This document shows positions 11,093 through 23,574 of a stretch of 64,000 nucleotides of DNA, in pieces. Location: contig NC_088308.1 of the NCBI RefSeq assembly GCF_910592395.1, positions 10,805,001 to 10,869,000 on the forward strand, given 5' to 3'. The stretch's first letter is position 1; each line of letters begins with the position of its first letter. The notes beneath the pieces were generated by a model. It did not search any database. It saw only the letters and a program-made list of their open reading frames with translations, and had not been told where the DNA came from. Made by a program: the position numbers and the translations under genes. The stretch is from Lineus longissimus (lineage: Eukaryota; Nemertea; Pilidiophora; Heteronemertea; Lineidae).

Positions 11093-13353
11093 AATCATTA
11101 ATAACAAAACCTTTTCTTTACTTGGCACAAATATGCTTCCGTACTAATGAGATCTCCTGTTGACTTTTGACAATCTACCTTATGATGATGATCATGCCAT
11201 TATATGGAAGCAACAACAAATGCAATTTCTCTATAATCGCTGCCGAATCCAAATATTCAAGCCCGTTAGGACGGGCTCCGAATCTCGACTTTCAGGAAAA
11301 GTTTTGTAGTCATCCGATCTAAACTGACCGAGGAGTTACATTACAAACTATTTCACCTCTACGTCCATTATAGTGGTGATGGACTGATTTGTGGTACATG
11401 TGTGTTTGTGGTGGTGTTAGTGTAACTGGTATGTTGGGAAAATCTCAGCAAAAAATCTGTAGGCCTCACACTACAGCTTTTATAATGTACACCATTTACA
11501 AGGTGAAATATTTGGACAACATTTCAAAGACTGCACATGTATGGTAGTGTCTAGTTAGCGCATTTACCTCGTTAGTCGTTGGACCAATCATCAACTATTC
11601 TTTTTAGCAAACGCCTCCTAGTGTTGAAACCGTGAATAGGATCAGGACGATTTTCAAGAGCGTACTGTTATAATGTAATTTAAAAAAAAATCAAATTTAA
11701 AGATAATAGGTTGTTGATTTACTGCATATCAAAAGCAAATCTTGAAGCAGTCTCCAGTTAAAGTGTTTACGTCGTCTTCATGGACGGAGAGACAGACAGC
11801 CGCAGAGAGCAACAATACACCCAGTCATGAATTATTTTTACGATAGTCAGAAAAATACACTAATCAAAGCTAAGAAACATATCGCTTGGAAGAGTCACTC
11901 TGTTTATGAATAATTGACTGTAGTAGCAGCTTTGAAACTATGTCTTCGCCACAGACAGAGGTAGTAATGTGGGTTTAAAGTGCGCTTCATCATAATCTTG
12001 CCATATGCGTGCTTTTGAAGATTGCTGCTAACAGATCTGAGCTGTGAACTTATGATGTAGCAGATCTGATTGGTAAAACGGACGGGCAAATAAATGAAAA
12101 GTTGATGTATAGTCCTAGTAACTGGTACGTGATGTAAGTCCTCATCAACAACATGACATCTTCTGGACTATAATGCGACCAACAGAAACCCAAATATAGA
12201 AGAAAGCGGCTTAGTAAGTGCTGTTTAATAGAATTAGGGATGCTAATGACTTTGCTCTGATTTCGAGAACAGAGGTGATTTTAGACCTTAGGTCAGCCCA
12301 CTATACACAGTAAATTCCTTGGTTGTATGCAGCTCGGTGGTCTTGCCAAGCTGTTAAAAGTGCACAAAACTCACAAATAATTTCAATAAAATAAGTTGTA
12401 TCAAATATTGACTCTGCAATTTAAGGCTCCATACGATCTGGATCTTTAAAAAGAAGTGGTTGTGGAAGCAATTTGATACTATTTTTGTAATGCTGTAATG
12501 AATTTTCCATTACCAATCGGCTCCATATTCTCCTTACTGTATTCAGCCAATGGGAAGCAATGTCACTCATTTCCAGTGATGGTTAGCACTAGCATCAAGA
12601 TCAAAGGTCATAGTTGGAGTTAGCTCTAGCCTCTAGCACATGTTGAAGTTAGCAATAGCATGAAAAGGAAGTCTAATGATGACCGAAGGTGGGGTTAGGG
12701 TACCATCAAAGGGGTTCCCCTTCCTCGCTCGGGGTTAAACGTGTCAATTACGTTGTATAAACTGTATGAAACTGTACTCAGAAATGCAGGGAAGGCCAGA
12801 TACCTCTATTAGCCAGCGTGTACATTATGTGTACATTTTAATGAATATAGGTTGGTGAAAAAGTACACCAAGGGTGCTTTAATTCCCACCAAATTTTATG
12901 TGTGTTATGAAGAGGCTTTTATCGAAATAATAGTAAAAATTCAAAACATTCCAATACCGATTGCCTGAGAAAAATTGATTTGTGTACAGCATTGCCATCA
13001 AATAGTCACTCGCGGACTGATATGGGCCTATTAGAATACAAGTTCTAAACTGGCCAGTGAGACAATATTTCCTTTAATTAATTATCAAAAAGTATATCCC
13101 TGTAGATTAAGAATCCACCAAAGATTGAAGAATAAATCCACTTTCACCCATCACAGTCATGTATTTACCACAGCTTCACAGTTCAGTACGGACTATGTGT
13201 CACTTCCGCCTGTGGATGAATACATGTCTCTGCCCGGAACTGTTGAACTTTTTTTGCTGGTGTGGTTAAATATAAACAGTTGGGAACAGGTTCCAACTGT
13301 ACCGATGGTGTCATCTTCGTCTTGCAGATGGCAGCACCGTCCTTCAGATGGTA
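11093..13353. other. Intronic stretch, nothing recognised
   Basis: About 2.2 kb with no recognised coding, RNA or element boundary. Confidence 0.4.
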
Positions 13354-13402
13354 AAACCCGCAAAAATAGATTTCATGACTCGGGTGAGTGACCCGTTTTC
13401 CT
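13354..13402 (+). repeat. Inverted repeat arm (pairs with 16135-16185)
   Basis: The stretch with core GATTTCATGACTCGGGTGAG is repeated in reverse complement near 16135-16185, with about 46 of 50 positions matching. The arms are 2.7 kb apart. They may be the ends or inner repeats of a larger element; target duplications were not identified. Confidence 0.6.
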
Positions 13403-16134
13403 TGGACATGTTGGAGTTAGTCCAGCCGTCGATACAAGTACATTGGTCAAAACACAACAGATAGGGCTCTTCCATCAGTGGGAGGTACGGTCCGCGACTG
13501 GCTTTTCTTTCAGAGGGAGATGGTCATATGTATTTGTACAAGGCGCTTCGAAAGAAAATTGAGTTACTACTAGTACGTATGGTTGTCATGATCATCATGG
13601 AAAAGGATCGCCTGCCTCCCCTTAGCCCACAAGAAACCTTTTCATGCACATTAGGTTTTTTTTACCCCAGATCAGAAATTCGAAAAGAATTTAAAGGGAC
13701 ACTATAGACTAGGGCGGACAAATTAAAGTTACAGAAAGTCCCAAATAGGGATATCTCGCAACTCACAGTATGTCTAAACTATTCAAGCTTTTACAAGGAA
13801 TATATTTAATGCTGAATCTAACTTGACCCAGTGCCCTTACTCTGTATGTTAGTCACCTGAAGATGGCCAATTTAACCTCCATGCTCCTGCCTATAGTCCC
13901 CCTTTAAAATATTGTTCCCTGCTTAGGTACTCCAGAGCACTGGACTTTCCTCGACCCCTCACCCATACATATTTTTGATGACATAATGGACTACAAAGGA
14001 TTCTACTGCTTGGGATGATATAACCTTTTCCAATTACATCTTTATCCCTCTACATGGATGTGATACACATAAAGTGGAACTTCCCTTAGCTGAAACAACT
14101 CTACTTAAGGACACACCCTCTATTAATGACACAGCATGTCATGATGTGGCCCAAAGTTGGTCCTTTCCAGCAAATTTGAACTGTTTAAATTGGACCTTCA
14201 ATTAAGGACAGCATTTGCCAGTCCCAAGGTTGTCCTTTCTACTGTTAGTAGTGAATTACTTAATTGTCTTATTGCTATAATATAAGACAATTATTCTTGG
14301 ACTAATGATTTTTTTTTAAATCCCTTTATTACAATGACTATGAGTTTTGTTTAGAAATTAGGCTTTGTGCAAAGTTCTTAGCATTGGATGGTTGCTTTCT
14401 CAAGCAAATTTTACGGCTAAGCCAATAGGTACACTTTAAGGGGGGGGGGGCTGTAGCAGGGGTGCAGAAAGTTTTTTGCATTCCTTTACATGAGATTTTT
14501 CCTATATATTTTTACTCGTTCAGGAGCCTTAAAATCCTATCCTCAAGACAGAGCCAGTCACATGCTCCTTCCCTTGCAGAATCTTTTCAATTTCATTGTA
14601 TGATGAATGCTCGCCTCTTCTGCAATGGAAGTGTCGACAGTGATAAAGAGGATAATATCACCACTCATGGGTCTTCTTTCCGCGCTGTCTTTCCTCTGCG
14701 TAATGAAACTGTTACAGTTAGCCAATTTGCATTAAATTGTTAACGGTATTTAGTTGATTCATTTGACGACAAATATTTCGTATTCACATGATTTAAGGGT
14801 TTATGTGCATTTTTAGTTAATCATGATTATTTAGATCATAAACACATTTTGGGAATCTCTTGGGTACGATGCCTGATTGGGGCTTGTCTTGTGCAATCCT
14901 TGAGTGAGGTGGCCTTTGTTTGGCTGGCCCAAACGGAGGACGTTTCACTAGGAATCGAGATGTTTGGAGTGTTACAACTATTTCGTCTAAAAGAAGTTTA
15001 GGTCATTAATTTCCATCTGAGACTTCCATCTGGAGATTTCTCCAAGGAGATTTGGTTCAGCAGATTGTAGATTTTTAACTTGACATATTTTGATCCAGGC
15101 AGTATTGTCTTGACAACTTGTGAAGATACCTTCCTTTGGATACCTGCCACCAGACAAAGGTCCACATTGATTCCCGGTTTAAGTATTGTCCTTTTAGCGA
15201 TTGAAATATATTTTGTGATGTTCATATAAGTCGTTGCGTTAATTGTGTGTTTGAAACGAGGGAGGTTGGTTTGCCACTTAGTGTATCGCCACGGCACTAA
15301 GGGGGCAAGGTCTACTCTAAGAACACCTGGTCATTTCGAGGGCGCTTATCCCCTCGAGAGACCAGAGATTCGCCACAAAACATTTACCAAATAGGAACAA
15401 GAGAGAAGAGGTGATTTGTGATTTCAAATAAACAGTTAGATTTTATTTGATTTATTATTGCCGGTATTCCTCTTGAAGAAATACTATACATGTACAGGAT
15501 CGGGCAATCGAAACACATCCACAAAATGCCACATTAGTTTTTCTAGGAAAATAATTGTGGCATAATAATATTTCAGTTTGAACTTAGTTTCTAGAACGTT
15601 GAAAGCCTGCTCAAACAAGCAAACTACCCTGCAGTAGATAAAATGCAAAAATTGCAAACAAGTACTGAATTTCCATTTTTAAAATAGAATCACAAGAGTG
15701 ATTTATTTTTTTATTTTTTTTATTGACACTTTCTGATTAATATTTTGCATTCTTTTCTTCTCTACCATATGGCCTGATCCATAAATGCCAATTCACAATG
15801 CACAGTTTTACATTTGCATTTTTGTGAGCTTATCACTATTATATGAGTAATATTTTTGTCACTTGTCAAACCAGACCATAGCTCTTTTCAAACTTTGCAT
15901 CTTTGTTGGGTATATCTATATGTCACCTGGAATGAACCATTCTTGTATGCCATAGCACTTGCAGCTGATCAGCAGACTATGAAATAAGAAGTTTCGCGAA
16001 CTTGTCTAAAGAAGGAGCACAAACGTCAAAATTCCCGCAAGAAGAAGGACGTCACATGACATACATGTGATCAAATAGTTGATACTAGATTTACAAAGTG
16101 CAAATCGACGACTGCGGCCAACTAAGAAATCCCG
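13403..16134. other. Sequence between two inverted arms
   Basis: Contains a 99-codon minus-strand frame at 15297-14998 and a 93-codon plus-strand frame at 14462-14743. Neither has a recognisable domain, so I do not call them genes. A G9 run lies near 14441. Confidence 0.35.
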
Positions 16135-16185
16135 GGAAACGGGTTACTCACCCGAGTCATGAAATCTATTTTTGCGTAAAACCCC
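16135..16185 (-). repeat. Inverted repeat arm (pairs with 13354-13402)
   Basis: Reverse-complement partner of the arm at 13354-13402; see that entry. Confidence 0.6.
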
Positions 16186-16893
16186 GAAAAATTAGTTTTT
16201 GCGCTGAAAATATGAATTCGACACAAGCTGAAGATTTTCGAAAGGGCAATCCACGATGAGCTAATTCCACCCAGGGGTTAATGAGGAAATAGAGCAAACT
16301 ACGCCAAATACAATTACCCGTGATCCGTACGGAGGTTGGGGCATGGCGTGTTCGGTAAAGCTGCTAAATATTTGTGGAGGGCGTGCTGTATTTGCAGGAA
16401 AGATCGAATTAACCAACAGAGAGAAACATCTGTATTTCATATCGATTAAAATTTGGCCTTTTTTGCCCCTTCAAAAGAACAATACATGTATACACTGGCT
16501 ATTTACAAATATGCTGATTAATAGATACTTTTAACTGAAACAACTTCTCCTTGAAAATGTCAAGGTTCGGTGAAGCATGACAATTTGCCCCAAATCTCAG
16601 GATGAGACGAACGGTTGGCATGCCGTCAGAGCATACATCTTAGAAATCCAATGGGATAGTTGTCCTGTTACGTTTCATTATCAGAAACTGGCCTCTATGC
16701 ACTCGAAAACGTTTTGGAGGAGACCTGCAACATGCTCAGGAGCATGTCGTTGATTTTGAGGATCGAGTCGTGTGTTGGCGATTGTTTTGGGTTATAAAGG
16801 CCTATATCCAATCAAATCCCAACGACAAAATCGTCAATCTTGGCATTTTCTAGTTTACAACCCGTTTATATTGTGATTTGATTTGAGAGACGG

Positions 16894-17977
16894 TGGGCCA
16901 TATGAATAAAAACTAGCATTTCCTTGGAAGCAAATCCTTCTAGTAGAGGCAGTATTTGCTAAAAATAGAAGATTATGCTTGTTTTCTTATGAATAATGTG
17001 GACCTTTCACTGCAGATGCTTTGCTAAAAATCTTCTAGCAAATGCTTGAAGGTCAGTCCCGATGTCATATTTCTTATGAATGGTCGGTGCTGGTAATCTA
17101 TTTCATCTTGTGGTTTTGGTATTGTTAGAAGGGGGTAAAGCATCCTGAACTTCAGGGCTTTTCACTTGGCACCTATAAATGATCAAGTTTTTGAGTTATG
17201 TGTCTGGGAGAGGAGCACACGACTGACCCTGGTATTCGAGGATAGGGGGTCAAGAGGTCTCCTGATGAAAAGATGTTGGCGAAAGTGCTAAGTGTTCAGT
17301 CCTCGTTGACACACTGTCTCGCTTCATCATCATCCGACTCATCTGTCATCTAACTTGGGAAGTCCTGTATCCGTTTAATAATTTGCCTCGTTATACATCA
17401 TAGAGCCTCTACTGCTACGGGTGAGCCCCTTTGCAATTGTTTTGGAATTATTACTTTGATAGAAACATTAATTGTCCTCCACCTCGCCGGTCGAAACCTG
17501 AGTTCTCCCAGATTATGAAGTAGCACTTAACATTTGGTCTTTCGTGCTCAAAGCCCCATCTCGAGTGTCCTCCGAATAAATTGTCAAATGCTATGACCTT
17601 CGCTACACGTGACCTCATAAAATCGATGCAGTGAATGATATGTATCTACGTGACATGGCTTTCATGACAAATACAATTTTCGTGACCAAAACCCATAAAA
17701 TCAGCCATTCGGAAGATGACAAACCTCTTACTTCAATTTTCTAGCCATCTCAGAAGCAACCTTGAAAAATCGAAGCATTTCCTATCATGTAAAAAGCATA
17801 GCAGACAAGCATTTCCTCCCTTTCGAAGCAAATTCTAGAGGCTAAAAAGCGTTTGCTTTGACTTGTAGCAAAGACTTAAATTTCCGAGCTATTGCTACTG
17901 TTTTATTCATACGAGTGCAAGCAAATGCTTCAAAATCGGTAGAGAAAGAAAATGCTAGTTTTTATTCATATGGCCCA
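16894..17977. mobile_element. 1,084-bp inverted-repeat element
   Basis: Ends are perfect inverted copies of about 28 bp, TGGGCCATATGAATAAAAAC at 16894 and its complement ending at 17977. Inside the left part, shorter AGCAAATGCTT-like stretches repeat in both orientations, giving a foldback appearance. No transposase; no clear target duplication. Confidence 0.65.
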
Positions 17978-18304
17978 TTTTCTTTCGTTCAGTGGTAGTC
18001 GGGCCGGATTAAGTTCGTTGAAGGGGACTATAGTGTCTTCGTGCAACTAATATGCACACTTAAGGGACTGGGTGGTGCTTTATTTACCGAAAACATATTA
18101 TTGGTTCAAATATATTGTATGCCATAGGCCCGGGGGGCTAGGCCTGGTGCACTGGCATCTTGTTACGGGTTATAATATATGTGTTTATTTCATACTCTAC
18201 GGTACACAAAAGAAGAGTGCAGAATTAGTTACATAATTGGTGCAATGATTTAGTACTGCATGAATGCAGTGTGTTTACAGCAATACAGAAAGAAGTTTAA
18301 TAAT

Positions 18305-19081
18305 TTAGTTTGTACAAAGATACTCTAAAATTTCGGTGACCTCTTGCCGGTCGGTGTATAATTCGTCCCTTAAAGTTATGAATTCTGAGATTGCTCGGCT
18401 TCTCTGTAGTACCTGTTGGTCTACCTCATGTTTGGGATTGGCCTGCTTATGCATTATATGACGGTGGCTAATGGCCAGAGATGACATCCCGCCATTAGCT
18501 GCAATTCTTAGGCACATCTTAACATACAGGTTATCACTTTTCGAAAGAGAGGCATGAACGTTCAAGAGTCGCTGTTCTTTTTGCGTGTCGATACTCATCT
18601 CATCTACTATCAAATTTATTATATTGTTGTGTGTTCGATGATGAATATTCAGAACCCTTCTGACACACTTCCTCCACGCAGTATTAAATCTCTCCATTTA
18701 TGGTTTCGACAAATTCCACATCAAACAACCATACAGTGGCATACAAAACCGTTTAAACAGGAAATACTTGACTTCGGAATTAGCACAGCAAAATTGTGCT
18801 AGTAAGCTATTGGTCTTCCTATAAAGATCATTTGTACTGTTATCTACCCGAACCATGTCCGCATCCGGCCTAAAAGAAACGCCAAGATGATTCCCACACC
18901 TACTTGCCCTCATAGTAACACCATCAACAGTGAGTTCTAGATATCTGTCTATTGCCCTGCCGAAGACGAGAAATTTGTTATTAAGTGCATTAAGTCGTGA
19001 GTAAACGACACATAATGATGAGTTACCAAGGCAGCGTTGCTCTGTGAGTGTAATGCGTAAGAGAAATGATTGGCCAGTCAA
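18305..19081 (-). pseudogene. Non-LTR retrotransposon reverse-transcriptase 3' fragment
   Basis: Two abutting minus-strand frames (19081-18698 and 18697-18305) are in the same frame and separated by a single TAA at 18700-18698. The first reads GNHLGVSF, then NDLYRKTNSLLAQF and KRFCMPLYGCLMWNLS; the second WRKCVRRVLNIHHRTHN and ends EVTEILEYLCTN. This order (HLG, helix with LL, F-x-x-C-x-P-LYG, W-R-R-LP/TH, C-terminal helical tail) is the thumb/C-terminal region of LINE reverse transcriptases. The catalytic palm is missing: the copy is 5'-truncated, as usual for LINEs. Clade not assigned. Confidence 0.7.
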
Positions 19082-19118
19082 TTATTGTGTTCTAAGGCGA
19101 TTTGTCATTGGTCAATTT

Positions 19119-19262
19119 CAAGTTTTGAATTTCGAAGTCAAGTTTTGAGTTTCAAAGTCGAGTTTTGAATCTCGAAGCCAACTTTTGAATCTCGAAGTCG
19201 AGTTTTTAATTTCGAAGTCTAGTTTTGAATCTCGAAGTCGAATTTAGAATCTCGAAATTAGC
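19119..19262. repeat. Short ~21-bp satellite block (copy 2)
   Basis: About seven units of GAATCTCGAAGTCGAGTTTT. It is the reverse complement of the block at 7121-7205. Confidence 0.65.
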
Positions 19263-19665
19263 CTTCTGGGCTTTCGTACGATCTACAATTTCTGCGTAAT
19301 GTTAAGTGCAGGTGCTGTGTTATGTAGCATGTTCACCAGAATAGGAAGATGTGTGATAACAAGCACTTGGCTGAAAGTGTTTCATAAAGTGAAACAGGAG
19401 GCAGACTGTCAAATTGCCCTAGACTGTTATATCTTTGAAGTTATTACCCTTGAAGTTCGGCGCGGTTTTTTTATCCGCCATATAAAGCCTTGGTCAGGCC
19501 TCTGATCTGGGCTCTCATCGCAGTTTACAAGTTAGTACTAGTCTAATTAAGCTTTCGAGTATACGTAATTAAAGACACGAGAAAGAATCTTATACAGACA
19601 CTGTTACTGGCTACTAGAAGTGCTTACATCTTTTTATGCATACCACCCACGAGCTATTAACTTAC

Positions 19666-19811
19666 TTCGTTTGGAGGTTGGCTTGCCGGTTTCGGGTAAG
19701 TGACAATGATGGAAACTGCCGACTCCTCGTCTTTACTGTTTAGACGCTCAACTGCCTTACCAACCAAGGTTTGTAAACGAGCATCTGTACCATCCGTTAG
19801 AAGCCATGTGT
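19666..19811 (-). CDS. SLOG/TRPM-like gene, second visible exon
   Basis: Acceptor CAG just above 19811 and donor GTAAGT below 19666. The exon takes over in phase 1 from the exon at 59120 and leaves in phase 0. It encodes TWLLTDGTDARLQTLVGKAV followed by an acidic/basic helix, a SIIVTYP strand and a Pro-rich end. TRPM SLOG domains have here a W-I-I-T-G-G-T-x-x-G-V-x-x-x-V-G-E-A-V motif; the second Gly of the GGT turn is Asp here. The upstream intron is 39 kb long and holds the nested Polintons. Confidence 0.7.
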
Positions 19812-19919
19812 CTGCAAGGTTAACAATAAGAAAACAAAGTTAAGAGATGAATTTACCGACCAAAGGCCACAATAACCAAGAATTGATAAAGACAACGAAT
19901 TTGGACATTACGATTTTTT

Positions 19920-20310
19920 GCCCTTGATGATTTTTCCTTAAGTACCCCAATTTCAAGGGGAACTTGTTATCAAGATTGGCCTGATGACCCTTGAGATTAG
20001 CCGTTCAGTTCGTGTATCTTGGGACTATTTATAAGCCAATAAAGAAATAAAAGGTAAAATAATGTGCTGTGTCGCTTTTGGGAACAAGACAGTTATCCAA
20101 CAAATGTATCTCTATCACAAAGAGCTCTTCTTTAAGTTTTTAATTGACTGGAAAAATAACGATCTCGGCTGTTTTCCGTCCTTTGATGAAAGCCGTGGCT
20201 GTGCGTCCCTATTGTTTGATGTTGAGGGATGAGGCTCATGCTTATTGAGGAACGATAACAACAAATCCGAATAGTGATCAAGGGCAAAACGTAATGGAAC
20301 TTTAAAAATA
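19920..20310. repeat. Dispersed repeat, copy 1
   Basis: Matches 25849-26120 (first part, CCCTTGATGATTTTTCC start) and 27455-27575 (second part, GTTGAGGRATKAGGCTCA) in the same orientation at roughly three-quarters identity by eye. In the second copy the two halves are separated by 1.3 kb. Confidence 0.55.
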
Positions 20311-20668
20311 TAAAATGGGCAGACAAACTGTTACTGAACTAAGATACAACTACATGTATTATATATATATTGTAAAGATATCAGCGAAACGAACAAAATG
20401 ATACTTATTAAGCTCTAAACTTCTAGCATTGAATGAGACACAGGGCATTGCGTCGACAAAATGGATTATTTAATTTCCCGTGCTATGGCGTGAAAGCGGG
20501 CATTTTTTGGCGGGCATTTTTCCTTATCAGTCTTATGAGGGGTACTCTCCCCGCCCCGGCTGATTACACGCAAAAAAAATATTGCCCTCTCATAAGACAA
20601 TTACTACAAATTTTAGTCGAAAAACACCCTCAATCCCTCGAACCTAAAATTCCACAAAAAATCTCTTA

Positions 20669-21392
20669 AGGCCTGAACTCACTGTCGCGTTTTTACGAGG
20701 CGTTCGACGTTGCGTTAAAACGCCGCGATTAGCGCCACAAAATGGTATCCATTGAATTCCATAGATGTGTTCCCACTTGGGCGAAGCGACAAAATACCTT
20801 GTTTTTCACGCGGCGTTCCACGCCCTCGGGCAAAAGTACGTTACAAAATTAGCAACCGAAGCGTATAATCGCCGCGAATCGTGGGGTCTCGTGATATGAA
20901 TTGTAAGGTTGACAGAGGTTTAAATTGTGGTATTAAGATAGGCATTTGTCACTGCAGTGCCGGTACATGTGTGCAGTTAGGAATTGTCTCCCAAACCCAT
21001 TGGCACATTGTCTTCAGACCTGATAGAGAGATTGATAATTCAAATGGAAAAGCATCCTTAGATTTATGACAAATCCTTGTCAGAATATAAAGATGTTGAC
21101 AAGAAGGAAGGTATCTGAAGAAAAAAATTGCCTGCGCTTTCGTTTTCTTTTCGCATACAGGTACGATACCATGATTTCGGCAAAATCCGAATCCGAGTCA
21201 GACATTGTTGCAACACGTCTGTGCCAGCTGTTTGGTATGGAAAGTCTATACCCTTGTCTGCACCCTTTCACCGCCAGCGATTATAAGCTTCAGTGAGAAC
21301 AGGTTACGAAATCTCTGTCGCAACGTTTTCCCGTCGCGTGAAATCGCAGCGTTTTTTCCAAGGCGTTAAAACGCGACAGTGAGTTCAGGCCT
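20669..21392. mobile_element. Harbinger-type non-autonomous element with TTA duplication, copy 1
   Basis: AGGCCTGAACTCACTGTCGC at 20669 and its complement ending at 21392 form the ends; TTA lies outside both (20666-20668, 21393-21395). The inside holds a minus-strand frame starting MSDSDSDFAEIMVSYLYAKR followed by a basic run, which resembles the N-terminus of Harbinger transposases. It is a deletion derivative of a larger element. Confidence 0.75.
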
Positions 21393-21598
21393 TTAATCAG
21401 CTGAAGGTTCCGCTAAATTCAACAAAAACCTCCTAATCAGCTGAAGGCACCTCCAAAATTCCAGTAAATTCCGCTACTATCGCACACCTAGATTGCTTTG
21501 ACAGCCACAATTCTAAATTAACATAATTCATCATAGCACCAACAATTCTTCAAACCACTGTTATTCGCTCTATAGCGTTTTACATCTACCGCAGCATA

Positions 21599-22206
21599 AG
21601 GCCTGAACTCACTGTCGCGTTTTTACGCGGCGTTCGACGTTGCGTTAAAACGCCGCGATTTGCGCCACAAATGTTATCCATTGAATTCCATAGATGTGTT
21701 CCCAATTGGGCAAAGCTACAAAATACCTTGTTTTTAACGCGGCGTTCCACGCGCTCGGGCAAAAGAACGTTGCAAAATTAGAAACCGAAGCGTATAATCG
21801 CAGCGAATTATAACATCATCTTGGGGTCTCGTGATATAAATTGTAAGGTTGACAGAGGTTTAAATTGTGGTATTAAGATAGGCATTTGTCACTGCAGTGC
21901 CGGTACATGTTTTCAGTTAGGAATTGTCTCCCAAACCCATTGGCACCATGTCTTCAGACCTGATAGAGAGATTGATAATTCTAATCGAGAAACATCCTTC
22001 GATTCATGACAAATCCTTGTCAGAATATAAAGATGTTGACAAGAAGGAAGGTATCTGAAGACAAAAATTGCCAGCGCTTTCTTTTTCTCTTCGCATACAG
22101 GTACGACACCATGATTTCGCTTCAGTGAGAACAGGTTACGAAATCTCTGTCGCAACGTTTTCCCGTCGCGTGAAATCGCAGCGATTTTTCCAAGGCGTCA
22201 AAACTC
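21599..22206. mobile_element. Harbinger-type element, truncated copy 2
   Basis: Same start and order as the copy at 20669 with a few small deletions, in the same orientation 200 bp further on. The last ~20 bp of the right end are missing and the sequence runs straight into unrelated DNA at 22207, so no right-hand duplication exists. Confidence 0.7.
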
Positions 22207-22212
22207 GGTCTA

Positions 22213-22388
22213 TGGCAACGCCTATGGAAATTCAAACTGTTAGCATACAAGTACCAGGAGTTACTTTAGACGGATCATTTGTTACTAAGAGCGTGGCATT
22301 TTCAAATACTTTAATAAGAGAACACGTACTTTGGTGGACATTCGATTACTGGATAGAGAAAAGTGTGGGATCGAAAACCGGAGTATGA
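22213..22388 (+). CDS. Small open frame, unknown
   Basis: A clean 58-codon frame from ATG at 22213 to TGA. It reads MATPMEIQTVSIQVPGVTLD and contains the aromatic stretch VLWWTFDYWIE. I do not recognise it. It overlaps the far end of a decayed capsid fragment on the other strand and starts just after a broken transposon end, so it may be chance. Confidence 0.2.
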
Positions 22389-22502
22389 TTCTACGATATT
22401 TCGATCGTCAGCATCAAAGAGATTGTGATTCCCACTACCATGTAAACCATCGTCTTCTGTGTTACGCAAGTCCACCCACACCCTAAAATGGGCGTAATCA
22501 CC
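22389..22502 (-). pseudogene. Decayed Polinton major capsid protein, C-terminal piece
   Basis: The minus strand reads VWVDLRNTEDDGLHGSG, matching LWLDLRTSEDNRLHGSG in the capsid protein of the complete Polinton at 33380-34636. Reading N to C it continues from the fragment at 25845-25076; a 2.57-kb transposon separates the two. The extreme C-terminus is not recognisable. Confidence 0.7.
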
Positions 22503-22703
22503 AGGTCTCGTTAGGGAGTTTTTCCCAAATGTACGCAATGATGACGTGCCCCATTAACAGGACATAACATCCATTTTAAAATGCGTTTCCAAAGTGAATG
22601 CATGGGGACAACCCATTAGTGTCGTATATCACTCGAAGCGCCCGATTCCCCTGATTCTGCAGGATGTTAAATCGGGCATTTTATTTCTTTAAATAAATCA
22701 TAA

Positions 22704-23087
22704 TCCAATGTGGGGAGAAACATAAATATGATTTGTGGACAACTCGATATCACTAAGCATAACCTACCAAAGATAGGCAAGATAAGGCAGCTGTATATGG
22801 TCCAAACTAATGACACAGCTAAAATACTTAAAGAGGTGTTAATGATGAGGGACAGGAAAGACTATAGTATATTCCAACGATGTCAGATGTGATAACCTGG
22901 CTGGCCTGCTCATAGATAATGGTCATGATAGTAATAATCTTTGCACCCATCCTATCCTATTGTGTTTCACATAACAACAACATGTAAATAAGCACGCTGC
23001 ACGAAACTTCTTCCACCAGTGTTAAAGTGTACTCTTTAAGTGTACGAATAAATAAAAAATAAAAATGAAAAAAAATGAAAAAAATAA
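22704..23087 (+). mobile_element. LINE 3' end inserted in the first transposon copy
   Basis: This stretch is absent from the second copy (24367-25075). It has a short frame (KIGKIRQLYMVQTNDTAKIL) and ends in an AAAAATG/poly-A tail, followed by a repeated TAA at the junction. That is the form of a 5'-truncated non-LTR retrotransposon. Confidence 0.6.
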
Positions 23088-23574
23088 GCGTCGCATTTGC
23101 TCCTAGCTCTGTTCACCATCCCAAATGGCAATATTGCCAATTGTGCCGGACAATCACGAAAAACCCCAAATATCATACATTTCTTCCTGAATAATTCTTA
23201 CAGTGACCAATCTCCCGTGAAACACAGTTGCTTACGCTACACAAAAATCAAAACAAAATCGAGGGTCAACCATTGAACTTTTCAGATAATGTTGAATTTT
23301 ACACATATCAGCGAAAAACCCACCAACTGGCACTGTACGGCATTTCAACACGGGGCCGACGCACATCCCAAGTTCAGTGTACACATACGTCGGCATCGAC
23401 AGTAAATGCGTAGTTTCTTGTTAGCCGCCTATTGAGTAGCGCTCTAGGTTTCAGAAACTCCAAAAAAACATGTCTTTGCCAAAACAACTGCTAAATCAAT
23501 ACTGACATACTGTGAGGACCGAGAAATCGGGTTGGCCGCGCATGAATACAAAAAAAACCACCCTAATGAGACCT

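Noticed and set aside
14998-15297. 99-codon minus-strand frame as a gene
   Set aside because: No recognisable domain, no splice signals and no relative elsewhere in the window.
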